This document shows, piece after piece, positions 8,884-17,068 of a stretch of 64,000 nt of DNA. The notes beneath the pieces were generated by a model, which had not been told where the DNA came from, made no database searches, and was given only the letters and a program-made list of their open reading frames with translations. A program made the translations under genes and the position numbers. Where the stretch lies: contig NC_016604.1 of assembly GCF_000230895.2 (NCBI RefSeq), positions 1 to 64,000 of the forward strand, in the 5' to 3' direction. Source of the stretch: Mycolicibacterium rhodesiae NBB3 (lineage in GTDB: Bacteria; Actinomycetota; Actinomycetes; Mycobacteriales; Mycobacteriaceae). Each line of letters opens with the position of its first letter. Within the stretch, counting starts at the first letter, position 1.

Positions 8884-9890
8884 CTACACACCACCAAATT
8901 CTGTTGCGCGAACGACACCTCGCCAATCCCCGGCAGGGTGACTTCACCGTTCGAGCAGAAGAACGTCGGGTCCGCTGGTTGCGCGTCGACCAGCCAGTCC
9001 CGCATTCCCTGGATCAGCGACGGTGTCAGCGACAGGCCCGCGATGATGGTCGGGGTCTGCGGCCACATACGGCTGACGAGGTCATAGAGCGGAACCGTGG
9101 TCCCGTCGAACGTGCGCTCGGTGTATTGCAGGAGATGCACGGTGCTGCGCAGTCCGGGCAGCTGGGTTTCCAGCGAGGTACGGAACTCCTCACCCACCGA
9201 GGCGAATCGCGCGAGCACGTCGTTGAGCTGCTTGATGAGGTTGAACAGTTGCTGCGATTTGCCGCCGAGGTCGTGCGAGATCGCACTCAGATTGCGAATC
9301 ATGACGGTGATGACCGCCTGCCGGTCCACGGCCAACTTGGAGATGACGTCGAGGTGGTGGAGAAACGGCCCGATGCCGGATTCGTCACCTTGGATCAACT
9401 GCAGCAGATTCTCTCCGAGGAGATTGAACTGCGCGGGATCGAGGGTTTGAAAGATCGGTTGAAAACCGTTGAACAGCTTGGCAACGTCGAACGACGGAAT
9501 CGTCTGTCCCAGCGGGATCGACCCGCTGCTCGTCAGTTGGGTGTCGGGCTCGGCGGGTTGGACGAGTTCCACATAGCGTTGACCGATAAGAGTTTGATAG
9601 CGCACGGCGGCAACGGTGTTGGTGAACAGCGGGTGATCCGCTTGGGCGGTGAAATCCACCTTGGCGACGCGGCCGTCGAGGCGGATGGTCTCCACCTTGC
9701 CGACCTGTACGCCCGAGATGCGCACGTCGTCACCGACGTAAAGCCCTGACACATCGGAGAACTCCGCGGTGTAACGGGCGAGCGCCCCGGTGACGGGACT
9801 GCGTAGGGCCGTCAGCACGACGAGCGTACACACCGCCGCGATGGCGAAGAAGATGGTCAACCAGGTCACGGATTTGGCAACACTTCTCAT
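8880..9890 (-). CDS. mceB: Mce family protein MceB
   Basis: The start is at 9890 (MRSVAKSVTWLTIFFAIAAV), overlapping the mceA stop as ATGA; the longer upstream frame shadows mceA. The 336-aa protein has one N-terminal membrane helix, the MCE domain (RISGVQVGKVETI, then QRYVELVQP) and a helical tail. It is the second Mce subunit. Confidence 0.92.
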   Translation of the reverse strand: MRSVAKSVTWLTIFFAIAAVCTLVVLTALRSPVTGALARYTAEFSDVSGLYVGDDVRISGVQVGKVETIRLDGRVAKVDFTAQADHPLFTNTVAAVRYQTLIGQRYVELVQPAEPDTQLTSSGSIPLGQTIPSFDVAKLFNGFQPIFQTLDPAQFNLLGENLLQLIQGDESGIGPFLHHLDVISKLAVDRQAVITVMIRNLSAISHDLGGKSQQLFNLIKQLNDVLARFASVGEEFRTSLETQLPGLRSTVHLLQYTERTFDGTTVPLYDLVSRMWPQTPTIIAGLSLTPSLIQGMRDWLVDAQPADPTFFCSNGEVTLPGIGEVSFAQQNLVVCR

Positions 9891-10966
9891 CGCCCACCGC
9901 CTTGGGGCGCCGCGTCGGGCGAGGGTAAGGGCAAGGCCGCCGCCAACCCGGGCATGGTGTCCAGCGTGACTTCGATCTGCATACGTACCTTGCCGTCGAT
10001 GATCGGAAACGCCGCGCTGGTGCGGTCCAGCAGACCGGACAGCCGGTCGTAGGCCGGCGCGAAGCTGCCCTGGAAATACGAGAGCGGCAGAAATGCGCTC
10101 ACCATCGCGCGCGAGAGGGGTAGGAGCCACGACATGTTCTTCGCCAGCGTTCCATTCAGGTCGAAGAGCAGTTCGGTGCCCTGCTCCAGAATCATGTTCA
10201 TCCGCTCGACCCCGTCGGGGTGCGCCAGGAACTCCATCCCGTTCAGCAGGTCATAGGCCAGCCCGATGAGCGGGACCGAGTCGCTGACACCGTTGATCAG
10301 TGATGCGAACACCGAAAGCGACTGTGAGAAGGGAACTTTCTGGGAGTCGGCGAGCATCTTGATGAGATCGAAATATGACCGGGTCACCGGCTCGGTGAGG
10401 TCGGAGTGCCTGCGCACCACATCGATGATGTGGTCGACGTCGGGCGAATCGATGATGCGGCCGAACTTCTGGCCCTCGCGCAGCAATCCGGTGATGGAGG
10501 CCGACCGCACGTTGGTGTCGACCATCAGCGTCTGGTTCGGGCGCAACCGTGGCCCAGTTCCGCTGCTCACCAACTCGACCGCTGCGAGGCCGAAAGTGTT
10601 GGAGGACATGAAGTTCGCCGTCGTGTCAGCTGTCAACGCTGCCGCTTGTCGCGGCTCGAGTTCCAGCGTGATCTTCTGTTTGTTGTAGCCCACGGATTGC
10701 AGGCTTTCCACCGATCCGATGGTCAAGCCGCGGAACTTCACCTCCGCACCTGGGGTCAGTCCCTCGCCGAGCGTGTCAGCCAGCACGGTCAGCTTGAAGG
10801 TATCGGCGAACCGGCCGGTCCCCATCTGATAGAGCAGCGTGCCCGCGATCCCCAGGATCACCGCGGCGATCAGGCCCAGGATCCGCAGCGAGCGCGAACT
10901 GAGCGCCCGCGCGCCTTGATCGGACGGCAGTGTCAAGGCGCTACCCCGATATCCGGATGCCGGCAC
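9887..10966 (-). CDS. mceA: Mce family protein MceA
   Basis: The protein is 359 aa if the GTG at 10966 is used, overlapping yrbEB by 26 bases; a TTG at 10936 (LTLPSDQG) is a shorter alternative. A membrane helix (LRILGLIAAVILGIAGTLL) is followed by the MCE domain with VKFRGLTIGSVESL, then a helical region and a tail rich in Pro/Ala. It is the first Mce subunit of the operon, directly behind the two permease genes. Confidence 0.92.
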   Translation of the reverse strand: MPASGYRGSALTLPSDQGARALSSRSLRILGLIAAVILGIAGTLLYQMGTGRFADTFKLTVLADTLGEGLTPGAEVKFRGLTIGSVESLQSVGYNKQKITLELEPRQAAALTADTTANFMSSNTFGLAAVELVSSGTGPRLRPNQTLMVDTNVRSASITGLLREGQKFGRIIDSPDVDHIIDVVRRHSDLTEPVTRSYFDLIKMLADSQKVPFSQSLSVFASLINGVSDSVPLIGLAYDLLNGMEFLAHPDGVERMNMILEQGTELLFDLNGTLAKNMSWLLPLSRAMVSAFLPLSYFQGSFAPAYDRLSGLLDRTSAAFPIIDGKVRMQIEVTLDTMPGLAAALPLPSPDAAPQGGGR

Positions 10967-11801
10967 TATTGCCCCAGAACAGCAGCGTCAAGACCATGTC
11001 GACGGCGACCACGGTGACGATGCTGGCCCGGATGGCCCGACCGGACGCCCGGCCGACACCTTCGGGACCGCCGGAGGCGTAGTAGCCGTGATACGCGTGG
11101 ATGACGATGATCAGCGTCACGAAGATGGCCGCCTTGAGCACCGAGAACAACACGTCGGACGGTTGGATGAACGAGCTGAAGTAGTGGTTGTAGGTACCCG
11201 AGGACTGACCGTGGGCCACATTGACGACCAGCGCACAGGACACGTAGCTCAACATGAGGGTCACGATGTAGAGCGGAACGATAGTCAACGTGCCTGCGAT
11301 CACGCGGGTGGTGACCACGAACGGGATGGACCGGATGCCAAGGGCTTCCAGGGCGTCGATCTCCTCGTTGATCCGCATGGCGCCGATCTCGGCGGTCATC
11401 CGGCACCCGGCCTGCGCAGCGAAGCCGATACCCGCGATCATCGGAGCCATCTCGCGGGTGTTCGCATAGGCGGAGACGAACCCGGTCAATGGGCCCATGC
11501 CGACCATGTCGAGGGCGCCATACCCTTCGATGCCCACCGCACCGCCGACGGCCGCGCCCATGAGCACCAGCACGCCGATGGTGCCGCCACCGACGATGAA
11601 CGACCCGTTGCCCCACATCACGTCGACCAACAGCACCCCGGTCTGGTGACGGTAATTGCGCAGCGTATGCGGTACCGCGCCGAGCACCTGGATCAGGAAG
11701 GACAGCTGGTGGCCAAGCCGTTGTAGCAGCGAGTCGCCCTGACCGGCGATCCACAGCGGTGCCCGCAGTGCATGGGGAAGGTGTCGCGATGGTGTCGCCA
11801 T
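10941..11801 (-). CDS. yrbEB: YrbE/MlaE-type permease subunit B
   Basis: The 286-aa protein has about six hydrophobic segments and the MlaE-family core with INEEIDALEALGI, the cytoplasmic motif thought to contact the MceG/MlaF ATPase. With YrbEA it forms the inner-membrane permease of the Mce lipid importer. A good ribosome site (GAGGAG) precedes the ATG, four bases after the yrbEA stop. The ATPase partner (mceG) is not in the window; in mycobacteria it is usually encoded elsewhere. Confidence 0.93.
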   Translation of the reverse strand: MATPSRHLPHALRAPLWIAGQGDSLLQRLGHQLSFLIQVLGAVPHTLRNYRHQTGVLLVDVMWGNGSFIVGGGTIGVLVLMGAAVGGAVGIEGYGALDMVGMGPLTGFVSAYANTREMAPMIAGIGFAAQAGCRMTAEIGAMRINEEIDALEALGIRSIPFVVTTRVIAGTLTIVPLYIVTLMLSYVSCALVVNVAHGQSSGTYNHYFSSFIQPSDVLFSVLKAAIFVTLIIVIHAYHGYYASGGPEGVGRASGRAIRASIVTVVAVDMVLTLLFWGNSAGIRISG

Positions 11802-11805
11802 CTCC

Positions 11806-12807
11806 TCAGCCCATCCTCAACGGCATGGACATCGACACTCCCTGCGTGATGATCAGGTTGAGAATGAACACCGCGACCACGCCGATGACGACGGAGGCAT
11901 TCACCGCATCGGCTACACCGCGTGCGCCGCCTTTGGCCTCCAGCCCGCGCTGACAGGCGACGAGGATCACAACCATGCCGAACAGCCAGGTCTTCAGCAT
12001 GGCGATCACGACATCGCCGACGCCGGCGAAGGACGCGAACGACGCGATGTAACTGCCCGGCGTGCCGGACTGGAAGCCGACGTTGATCGCGTAGCCGGCG
12101 GCAAGCCCCATGAAGATGATGAAGGCGCACAGCACCGGTGCCACCAGAACCATCGCCGCCAGCCGAGGCGCGACCAGCCGCTGCACCGGGTCGACACCCA
12201 TCACACGCAGCGCGTCGACCTCTTCGCGAATGGTGCGGGCGCCGAGATCGGTGGCCACCGCCGATCCGGCCGCACCGCCCAACAGCAAGGCGGCCACCAT
12301 CGGTGCGCCCTGTCGGATCACCCCGAGTCCGCCCGCCGCACCCGAGATGGACGACGCGCCGACCTGCTGGATGAAACTGCCGACCTGCACCGCCACAATG
12401 ACGCCGAACGGGACCGACACCAGCAACGCGGGGATCGCGGTCACGCTGATGATGAACCACGCCTGGTTGACGGTGTCCCGCCACGGATGACGCAGCCGGA
12501 TCACATCCACGATCAGGTAGCCGAAGGCCTGCGCGGCCAGGTCGAAAAACCGGCCCAGTGTCTGCAACGAACGATCGGACTTACCGAGGACGTACCGGAG
12601 CGGTCTGCTCAGCATCGCGCCGACCGGGCCGCCCTTCGACACCTCCGCGGCACCCCGGTGGTCCTGTTGTGATCTGGACGTCGCCACCGCGTGGTCGGAG
12701 GCGACTGCGCTGTTGGCGGTGGGGCTCACATCGACATCACGACTTGGATCGACTTGCTTCCCATTCGCTGCTTCGGCCGCTGTCGCGTCACCCACCCTCA
12801 CGGTCAA
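11806..12807 (-). CDS. yrbEA: YrbE/MlaE-type permease subunit A
   Basis: The start is TTG at 12807, supported by GGAGG seven bases before it. The 333-aa protein has a polar N-terminal extension of about 65 residues before the MlaE permease core. The core holds IREEVDALRVMGVDPVQRL, the equivalent of the ATPase-contact motif, and about six membrane segments. The extension is longer than in the YrbEA proteins I remember (about 250-290 aa). It is the first gene of the ten-gene mce operon running to 3143. Confidence 0.92.
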   Translation of the reverse strand: MTVRVGDATAAEAANGKQVDPSRDVDVSPTANSAVASDHAVATSRSQQDHRGAAEVSKGGPVGAMLSRPLRYVLGKSDRSLQTLGRFFDLAAQAFGYLIVDVIRLRHPWRDTVNQAWFIISVTAIPALLVSVPFGVIVAVQVGSFIQQVGASSISGAAGGLGVIRQGAPMVAALLLGGAAGSAVATDLGARTIREEVDALRVMGVDPVQRLVAPRLAAMVLVAPVLCAFIIFMGLAAGYAINVGFQSGTPGSYIASFASFAGVGDVVIAMLKTWLFGMVVILVACQRGLEAKGGARGVADAVNASVVIGVVAVFILNLIITQGVSMSMPLRMG

Positions 12808-12974
12808 CGCTGGTCCTCCAACACTCGGCGACGACTATTCCCCCAGCTAGAGGGGCTGGGGCGGTCCCGGACGGCCAGCGGACCTGACGAACGCGACAAT
12901 TTGCAAGTAAACCCTGATGGCGGGCTTCGCGAGCTACATTTCCGATGGTTTGGCGGCTTACCTGCGGCGATCTC

Positions 12975-13139
12975 TCAAGCTTCTTCGTGGGTTCGTCGCG
13001 AGCAGCGGCTGGCGGGTATCAACCACCGGGAGTCAGCGGGCGCAACCACCTGCCTGGCCGCGTTGACGTACCGCCGGGCGAGCCAGACGGTGTCGCCGAC
13101 GCGCAGGTCCCGCCATTCGGGGTGGAGGTGTACATCCAT
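12975..13139 (-). pseudogene. Remnant of an SRPBCC-family gene
   Basis: A 54-codon minus-strand frame reads MDVHLHPEWRDLRVGD, then TVWLARRYVNAARQVV. The part HPEW-x2-L-x2-GD-x3-L matches the intact SRPBCC protein at 15402 (HPEWQHLAPGDEIRL). The N-terminal half of such a protein is absent upstream. After about 44 residues the frame loses resemblance and stops. I read it as the middle fragment of a decayed paralogue, possibly left by a rearrangement at this island edge. Confidence 0.5.
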
Positions 13140-13257
13140 GACCGCATTTCGCGTGGATACAGCGCGACGTCACCGGCAGCGGCCATCAACGCCGCCGGCC
13201 ACGGCCGCTGTCGTGCCCATAACCTCAAGGCCACTAGAAACGCAAACGCGTGGCTAA

Positions 13258-13271
13258 GGGCCGAAGGTCCC
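13258..13271 (+). promoter_or_regulatory. DosR-type box, ketosynthase pair
   Basis: GGGCCGAAGGTCCC; its reverse complement GGGACCTTCGGCCC matches the M. tuberculosis DosR core GGGACTWWAGTCCC at 11 of 14 positions by hand count. It lies about 59 bases before the ATG at 13330. Confidence 0.6.
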
Positions 13272-13329
13272 GAGCATCGATGCCAAATGCGCTCTGTTTC
13301 CTCGGCACGGACAAGCACATCATCGATTG

Positions 13330-14436
13330 ATGGCACGCACCCATTGGCTGATCATGGAGCCCGAGGCCGGCACCCCGGGCGCACCGTACCGCACGCGACT
13401 CGCCGGTGCCGGACGACATCTGCCGACGACCCGCCTGGCCACCGAAGAGCTGATGTCGACGACCCGTCACCACACCCATATCGACCTCGAAAAGCTGACT
13501 GGGATTCGAGAGCGCCGCGTGTCGGTCGGCGACGAGGATTCCTACAGTCTGGCGACCGCCGCGGCGCTGAAGTGTCTTGACAATGCGGGCCGGGACGCCG
13601 CATCGGTCGACGCGGTGATCAGCTGCAGCATCACAAAACTTCGCGACGGTTTCACGCAGTGGCTCGAACCGACCATGAGCGGAGCGGTCGCCCGTGCGAT
13701 CGGCGCCGAGAACGCCATCACATTCGATCTCTCCAACGCGTGCGCGGGCATGTTGACCGGAGTCACGGTGGCCAACAACTGGATTCGACAGGGCTCCATC
13801 GAGCGAGCGCTCGTCGTCAGCGGTGAGTACATCTCTCAGTTGGGTCAGAATGCAGCCCGTCACATCCGCACCATCATGAGCAAGGAGCTTGCCTCGTTGA
13901 CCCTCGGCGACGCCGGGGCGGCGCTTCTGCTCGAACGAGCAGCCCCGGGATCAGCCGGCATCGACCTCGCGGGGTTCACGACCGTGGCCCAATACAGCAG
14001 GCTTTGTCTCGCCTATCCGAAGGGCGACGAACCTGCTGCGCGCATGTTCACCGACGCTCGAGGGATTCACAAGGCCGCGATGTCGAACACCCCGCCGTTG
14101 CTCCACGAAGTGCTTGACGCGGTGGGTATCTCGATACACGACATCGATCACGTGATCACTCACCAAACCTCCGCCCGTGCGATCCGCAAAGGGATGGCGA
14201 AGATTTCCGAGGCATTCGACGACGCCCCCCGACACGACGCCGTGATCACCGTCGACCGCTATGGCAATACCGCATCGACCACCCACACGGTCGCCCTGGT
14301 GGAGGAACTGAAAGCGGGAAACATCAAGCCTGGCGAGACGATCGCACTGATCGCCCTGGCATCAGGTCTCGAAATCGGCATCGTGCTGCTGACGCTGGAC
14401 GAGGAGATGGTGGAACGCCATGGGCATGTTGATTGA
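13330..14436 (+). CDS. KAS III-like 3-oxoacyl synthase (ketosynthase)
   Basis: The 368-aa thiolase-fold protein has the full C-H-N triad of ketoacyl synthase III enzymes: Cys138 in SNACAGM, His278 in ITHQTS and Asn313 in YGNTAST. It should therefore condense an acyl thioester with a malonyl or acyl partner. The N-terminal extension (MARTHWLIMEPE) is longer than in FabH. I chose ATG 13330 over the TTG just before it. It overlaps the following thiolase-fold gene by 17 bases, implying coupled translation and perhaps a heteromeric enzyme. A DosR-type box lies about 59 bases upstream. The substrate is unknown; alternatives are HMG-CoA-synthase-like or OleA-like chemistry. Confidence 0.88.
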   Translation: MARTHWLIMEPEAGTPGAPYRTRLAGAGRHLPTTRLATEELMSTTRHHTHIDLEKLTGIRERRVSVGDEDSYSLATAAALKCLDNAGRDAASVDAVISCSITKLRDGFTQWLEPTMSGAVARAIGAENAITFDLSNACAGMLTGVTVANNWIRQGSIERALVVSGEYISQLGQNAARHIRTIMSKELASLTLGDAGAALLLERAAPGSAGIDLAGFTTVAQYSRLCLAYPKGDEPAARMFTDARGIHKAAMSNTPPLLHEVLDAVGISIHDIDHVITHQTSARAIRKGMAKISEAFDDAPRHDAVITVDRYGNTASTTHTVALVEELKAGNIKPGETIALIALASGLEIGIVLLTLDEEMVERHGHVD

Positions 14437-15292
14437 TCGGGTCGCTATCGCCGAAAGCGGATGGCGCAGCCGCCACAGCGCACTTCGACTCGCGGTGAAA
14501 TCAGCCGAGGACTGCCTCCGCGGCGCCGGGCGAACCGCCGACGAGGTCGACCTGTTGCTCAACGCGGGTATCTACCGCGACCGAAACTTGGCCGAGCCCG
14601 CACTCGCTGCTTTGATTCAACAGGACATCGGCGCCAATCCCGAAGAACCTCACGAAGACGCGCACGGCACATTCTCCTTCGATGTCGCAAATGGGACGTG
14701 CGGCGTTCTGACCGCATTGCAGATCGTCGACGGGTTCCTGAAATCGCGCGCGATCGACTGTGCCCTGGTAGTCGCCAGTGATGCCGACCCCGGGCACGGG
14801 CAGAGCGAAGATTTTCCACTCACACCCACCGGTGCCTCCCTGCTCTGTTCTTGGACCGACGAGGGGCGCGGGCTCGGAGAAATGTGTTGGGCGAATCTGT
14901 CGGAGCACAGCGACTCGTTTTCTGCCACCGTCGGACTGCGGGGCGGCCGTCGAAACATTCTGCGCCTTCAACAATCACCAGGGATCGACGAGCACTATGC
15001 GGACGCGGCCGCATCGGCTGTCAGCCGGTGCCTTCGCGAATCGAATTTGACGATCGACGACATCGACGCTGTCGCTGCCGCCCCTGCGCGACCCGGATTT
15101 CGGGCGGCCCTGGCGGATCGCTTGGGTATTCCCACCGACCGCGTCACCGTCGGTGACGATGAGGGAATGCACACGGCCGCGTTGGCCTCCGCATTCGACC
15201 GTGTCAGCACAGCCGTTGACGAGGGGGGCCTTGTCCTTCTGGTCGCGGCGGGCGCCGGAATCACTGCCGGCGCCGCTCTTTACCGCCTCTGA
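14420..15292 (+). CDS. Thiolase-fold partner of the ketosynthase, incomplete active site
   Basis: The 290-aa protein has the KAS III/thiolase fold with a nucleophile-like Cys94 (ANGTCGVL). At the position of the His it reads AAAPARP, and at the position of the Asn it reads DEGMHTAAL, so the decarboxylating His/Asn pair seems lost. It is also about 80 residues shorter than its neighbour. Such proteins often act as non-condensing partners (like chain-length factors) or as acyl transferases. The overlap with the upstream ketosynthase gene supports a complex. ATG 14420 and ATG 14426 are both possible starts. Confidence 0.8.
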   Translation: MGMLIDRVAIAESGWRSRHSALRLAVKSAEDCLRGAGRTADEVDLLLNAGIYRDRNLAEPALAALIQQDIGANPEEPHEDAHGTFSFDVANGTCGVLTALQIVDGFLKSRAIDCALVVASDADPGHGQSEDFPLTPTGASLLCSWTDEGRGLGEMCWANLSEHSDSFSATVGLRGGRRNILRLQQSPGIDEHYADAAASAVSRCLRESNLTIDDIDAVAAAPARPGFRAALADRLGIPTDRVTVGDDEGMHTAALASAFDRVSTAVDEGGLVLLVAAGAGITAGAALYRL

Positions 15293-15352
15293 TCTCAGTC
15301 AAGCCCCTCAGCGTACGACGACCAGTTCATACGGCGAACGTCGATCAGATCA

Positions 15353-15366
15353 GGGACTAGCGACCC
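15353..15366 (+). promoter_or_regulatory. DosR-type box, SRPBCC gene
   Basis: GGGACTAGCGACCC matches the DosR core at 11 of 14 positions by hand count. It ends about 35 bases before the ATG at 15402. Confidence 0.55.
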
Positions 15367-15401
15367 TAGCCTGGTCGTACCCACCGGCGCACCGTTGATA
15401 C

Positions 15402-16085
15402 ATGATCAAGAACGGACTGCGGTTCGCTGGGGCACTGGCATTCCTGTACGCGGCGCGGCGGTACTACCGGAATTGGGGCACCACGAAGGAAGAATGTCAG
15501 ATGTTCCTCGACGGGGACGATCTCATCGCCGGACCCGTCCTGCGGAGCACTGAAGCGGTGTGGATAGACGCTCCACCAGAAGCGATCTGGCCATGGCTGG
15601 TTCAGATGGGGCAAGACCGCGGTGGGCTGTACACCTTCGAAAAATTGGAGAACTTCGCCGGGTTGCGCTACGTCAACGCAGACCGCATCCATCCCGAGTG
15701 GCAACACCTCGCGCCCGGTGACGAGATCAGGCTTGTTCCTAAGCACTGGATGGGATTACACGAAGGGTTCGTGCTCCAGGTGGCCGAAGTCGCCGATCAG
15801 GAGTCCATGGTGTTGCGCGCTTCTGCGGGCAGACAATCAAACCGGGAATGGAACGTGGTGTGGTCTTTCCACGTCATTCCTCACTGGGACGATCGCTGTC
15901 GGCTTCTCATTCGCATCCGAACACCGTTGCGCCGTCCAGGCCAGCTACTGGTCACCGAACTCGCGGGACCGGCAACGGCGTTTGTGACACGGGGCATCCT
16001 GCTTGGCGTCAAGCGCAGAGTGGCTCGAGAGGTTCAGGCCGAGGCCTTGGCTGCCAAAGCAAGCGACGATCTGCACCGCGTCTAG
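15402..16085 (+). CDS. SRPBCC-family protein
   Basis: The 227-aa protein has an N-terminal hydrophobic segment (FAGALAFLYAARR) and then an SRPBCC/START-like domain, with APPEAIWPWLVQMGQDRGG typical of the polyketide cyclase/dehydrase-like branch that binds hydrophobic ligands in a deep pocket. No catalytic residue can be named. It has its own DosR-type box, and a paralogous remnant lies at 12975-13139. The position behind the ketosynthase pair suggests a role with their product, but this is inference. Confidence 0.82.
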   Translation: MIKNGLRFAGALAFLYAARRYYRNWGTTKEECQMFLDGDDLIAGPVLRSTEAVWIDAPPEAIWPWLVQMGQDRGGLYTFEKLENFAGLRYVNADRIHPEWQHLAPGDEIRLVPKHWMGLHEGFVLQVAEVADQESMVLRASAGRQSNREWNVVWSFHVIPHWDDRCRLLIRIRTPLRRPGQLLVTELAGPATAFVTRGILLGVKRRVAREVQAEALAAKASDDLHRV

Positions 16086-16089
16086 ATGT

Positions 16090-16111
16090 CGTGACCCGGA
16101 GAGGGTTCACG
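16090..16111. terminator. Hairpin between convergent genes
   Basis: CGTGACCC (16090-16097) pairs with GGGTTCACG (16103-16111) with one bulge and a five-base loop. It lies between the SRPBCC gene and the convergent PNPOx-like gene, overlapping the stop of the latter. It could serve both strands. Confidence 0.4.
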
Positions 16112-16541
16112 CGATGGTGAAGTCGCGATCCGGTTCAGATCCGAAGGTGAACCGGCGACCGCTGATGCTCAGCGGGCGGATACGCACGTAGTGCTGCTTG
16201 ACAGTGGCCGTCCACGGAAGCAACTGGGCCTTCTCGGCCTCCTCGATCTCGGCGTCGGTACGCAGCGAACGCGCTATCCCCTTGAGGATCACGCTCCACC
16301 CCTCCATGGCGTTGTGATCGTCGGCTTCGAACAGCACGTTGTTGTTGATCGCCGCGCTGACCAATTTGGTGCCCTCCGCTGTGCGGAACAACACGGTCTT
16401 GTGCTGGACGACGAAGTTGACGGGGAATATGTCCGGCTGACCGTCGACGGTGGTGACGAGGCGTCCCAGCGCGGCACTGGACATCAGGTTCCAGCATTCG
16501 CTCTCTGGCAGGATAGCGATCGGTTGAGCCGGTGTGGTCAT
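16107..16541 (-). CDS. Pyridoxamine-phosphate-oxidase-fold flavoprotein
   Basis: The 144-aa protein has the split-barrel flavin fold: it starts with an ALGRLVTTVDGQPDIFPVNF segment and has TAEGTKLVSA and the VKQHYVRIRP end. This matches the small F420/FMN-binding PNPOx-like family. Rv0080 and Rv3129 of the M. tuberculosis DosR regulon belong to the same family. The substrate and cofactor are not known. A DosR-type box lies 37 bases upstream. Confidence 0.85.
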   Translation of the reverse strand: MTTPAQPIAILPESECWNLMSSAALGRLVTTVDGQPDIFPVNFVVQHKTVLFRTAEGTKLVSAAINNNVLFEADDHNAMEGWSVILKGIARSLRTDAEIEEAEKAQLLPWTATVKQHYVRIRPLSISGRRFTFGSEPDRDFTIA

Positions 16542-16577
16542 GGTCGCAACGCTACCGAACGTACGCGCCCGAGAATG

Positions 16578-16591
16578 CGGCCAAAGGTCCC
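16578..16591 (-). promoter_or_regulatory. DosR-type box, PNPOx-like gene
   Basis: On the minus strand this reads GGGACCTTTGGCCG, 10 of 14 matches to the DosR core by hand count. It lies 37 bases before the start at 16541. Confidence 0.5.
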
Positions 16592-16597
16592 AAGATT

Positions 16598-17068
16598 TCA
16601 GGATCCAACGAGCGTAGGCGACGTGGAAAAGTGAGCGGCCGCACCGTTCAGATTCTGCTTCGCCGCATCCGTCAAACCTATTTCGAGTCCGAATTCATAT
16701 CCGCGGATCGCGAGCACGTGCACGACCGGCAGGTGCTCGAAGCACTGCTGACAGGTCGCCATGATCGCCGGAATCGAGATGGCGTGCGAAGTGAAGCTGA
16801 AGTCCATTCGAGGTGCCGCGCGCTCCAGCGTGAATGATTCCACCGCAGCGTCCCTGGTGGCATCGATGAACAACACACGTTCCTTGGTGCTGATCAGTTC
16901 GGCGTCCTCGAGCAGAAGTTGATAGCCCCGCTGCAACTGTGCGCTCGAGCAGAGGCTCTGAGCCTCAAGCCAATCGACGAACGCCCAGCCCAGACCATCG
17001 TCCTGCCGACCCACGTTGCCGATGCCATAGATCAGGCAGGAGTCGTTGTCGAAGTCGTCGAGTCTCAT
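16598..17068 (-). CDS. hoxW: [NiFe] hydrogenase maturation endopeptidase
   Basis: Starting at ATG 17068, which overlaps the large-subunit stop as ATGA, gives 156 aa (MRLDDFDNDSCLIYGIGNVG). The motif GIGN-x3-DDG-x-G and VLFIDATRD supply the acidic residues used by HyaD/HycI/HoxW proteases to bind nickel and to cut the C-terminal tail of the large subunit. Placement directly after the large subunit supports this. The frame further upstream shadows the large subunit and is not used. Confidence 0.85.
   Translation of the reverse strand: MRLDDFDNDSCLIYGIGNVGRQDDGLGWAFVDWLEAQSLCSSAQLQRGYQLLLEDAELISTKERVLFIDATRDAAVESFTLERAAPRMDFSFTSHAISIPAIMATCQQCFEHLPVVHVLAIRGYEFGLEIGLTDAAKQNLNGAAAHFSTSPTLVGS

Larger units (their letters stand above)
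12808..13329. other. Divergent intergenic region with mce promoter, gene remnant and DosR-type box
   Basis: No intact gene is seen. The left part should hold the mce operon promoter; it contains an inverted repeat CCCCAGC/GCTGGGG (12841-12861), which could sit in the mce leader. The middle carries an SRPBCC gene remnant (12975-13139). The right part has the near-perfect DosR-type palindrome at 13258-13271 in front of the ketosynthase gene. Confidence 0.6.

Noticed and set aside
13019..13336. Minus-strand frame of 105 codons before the ketosynthase gene
   Set aside because: A different frame from the SRPBCC remnant; it covers the DosR-type box and has no domain likeness.
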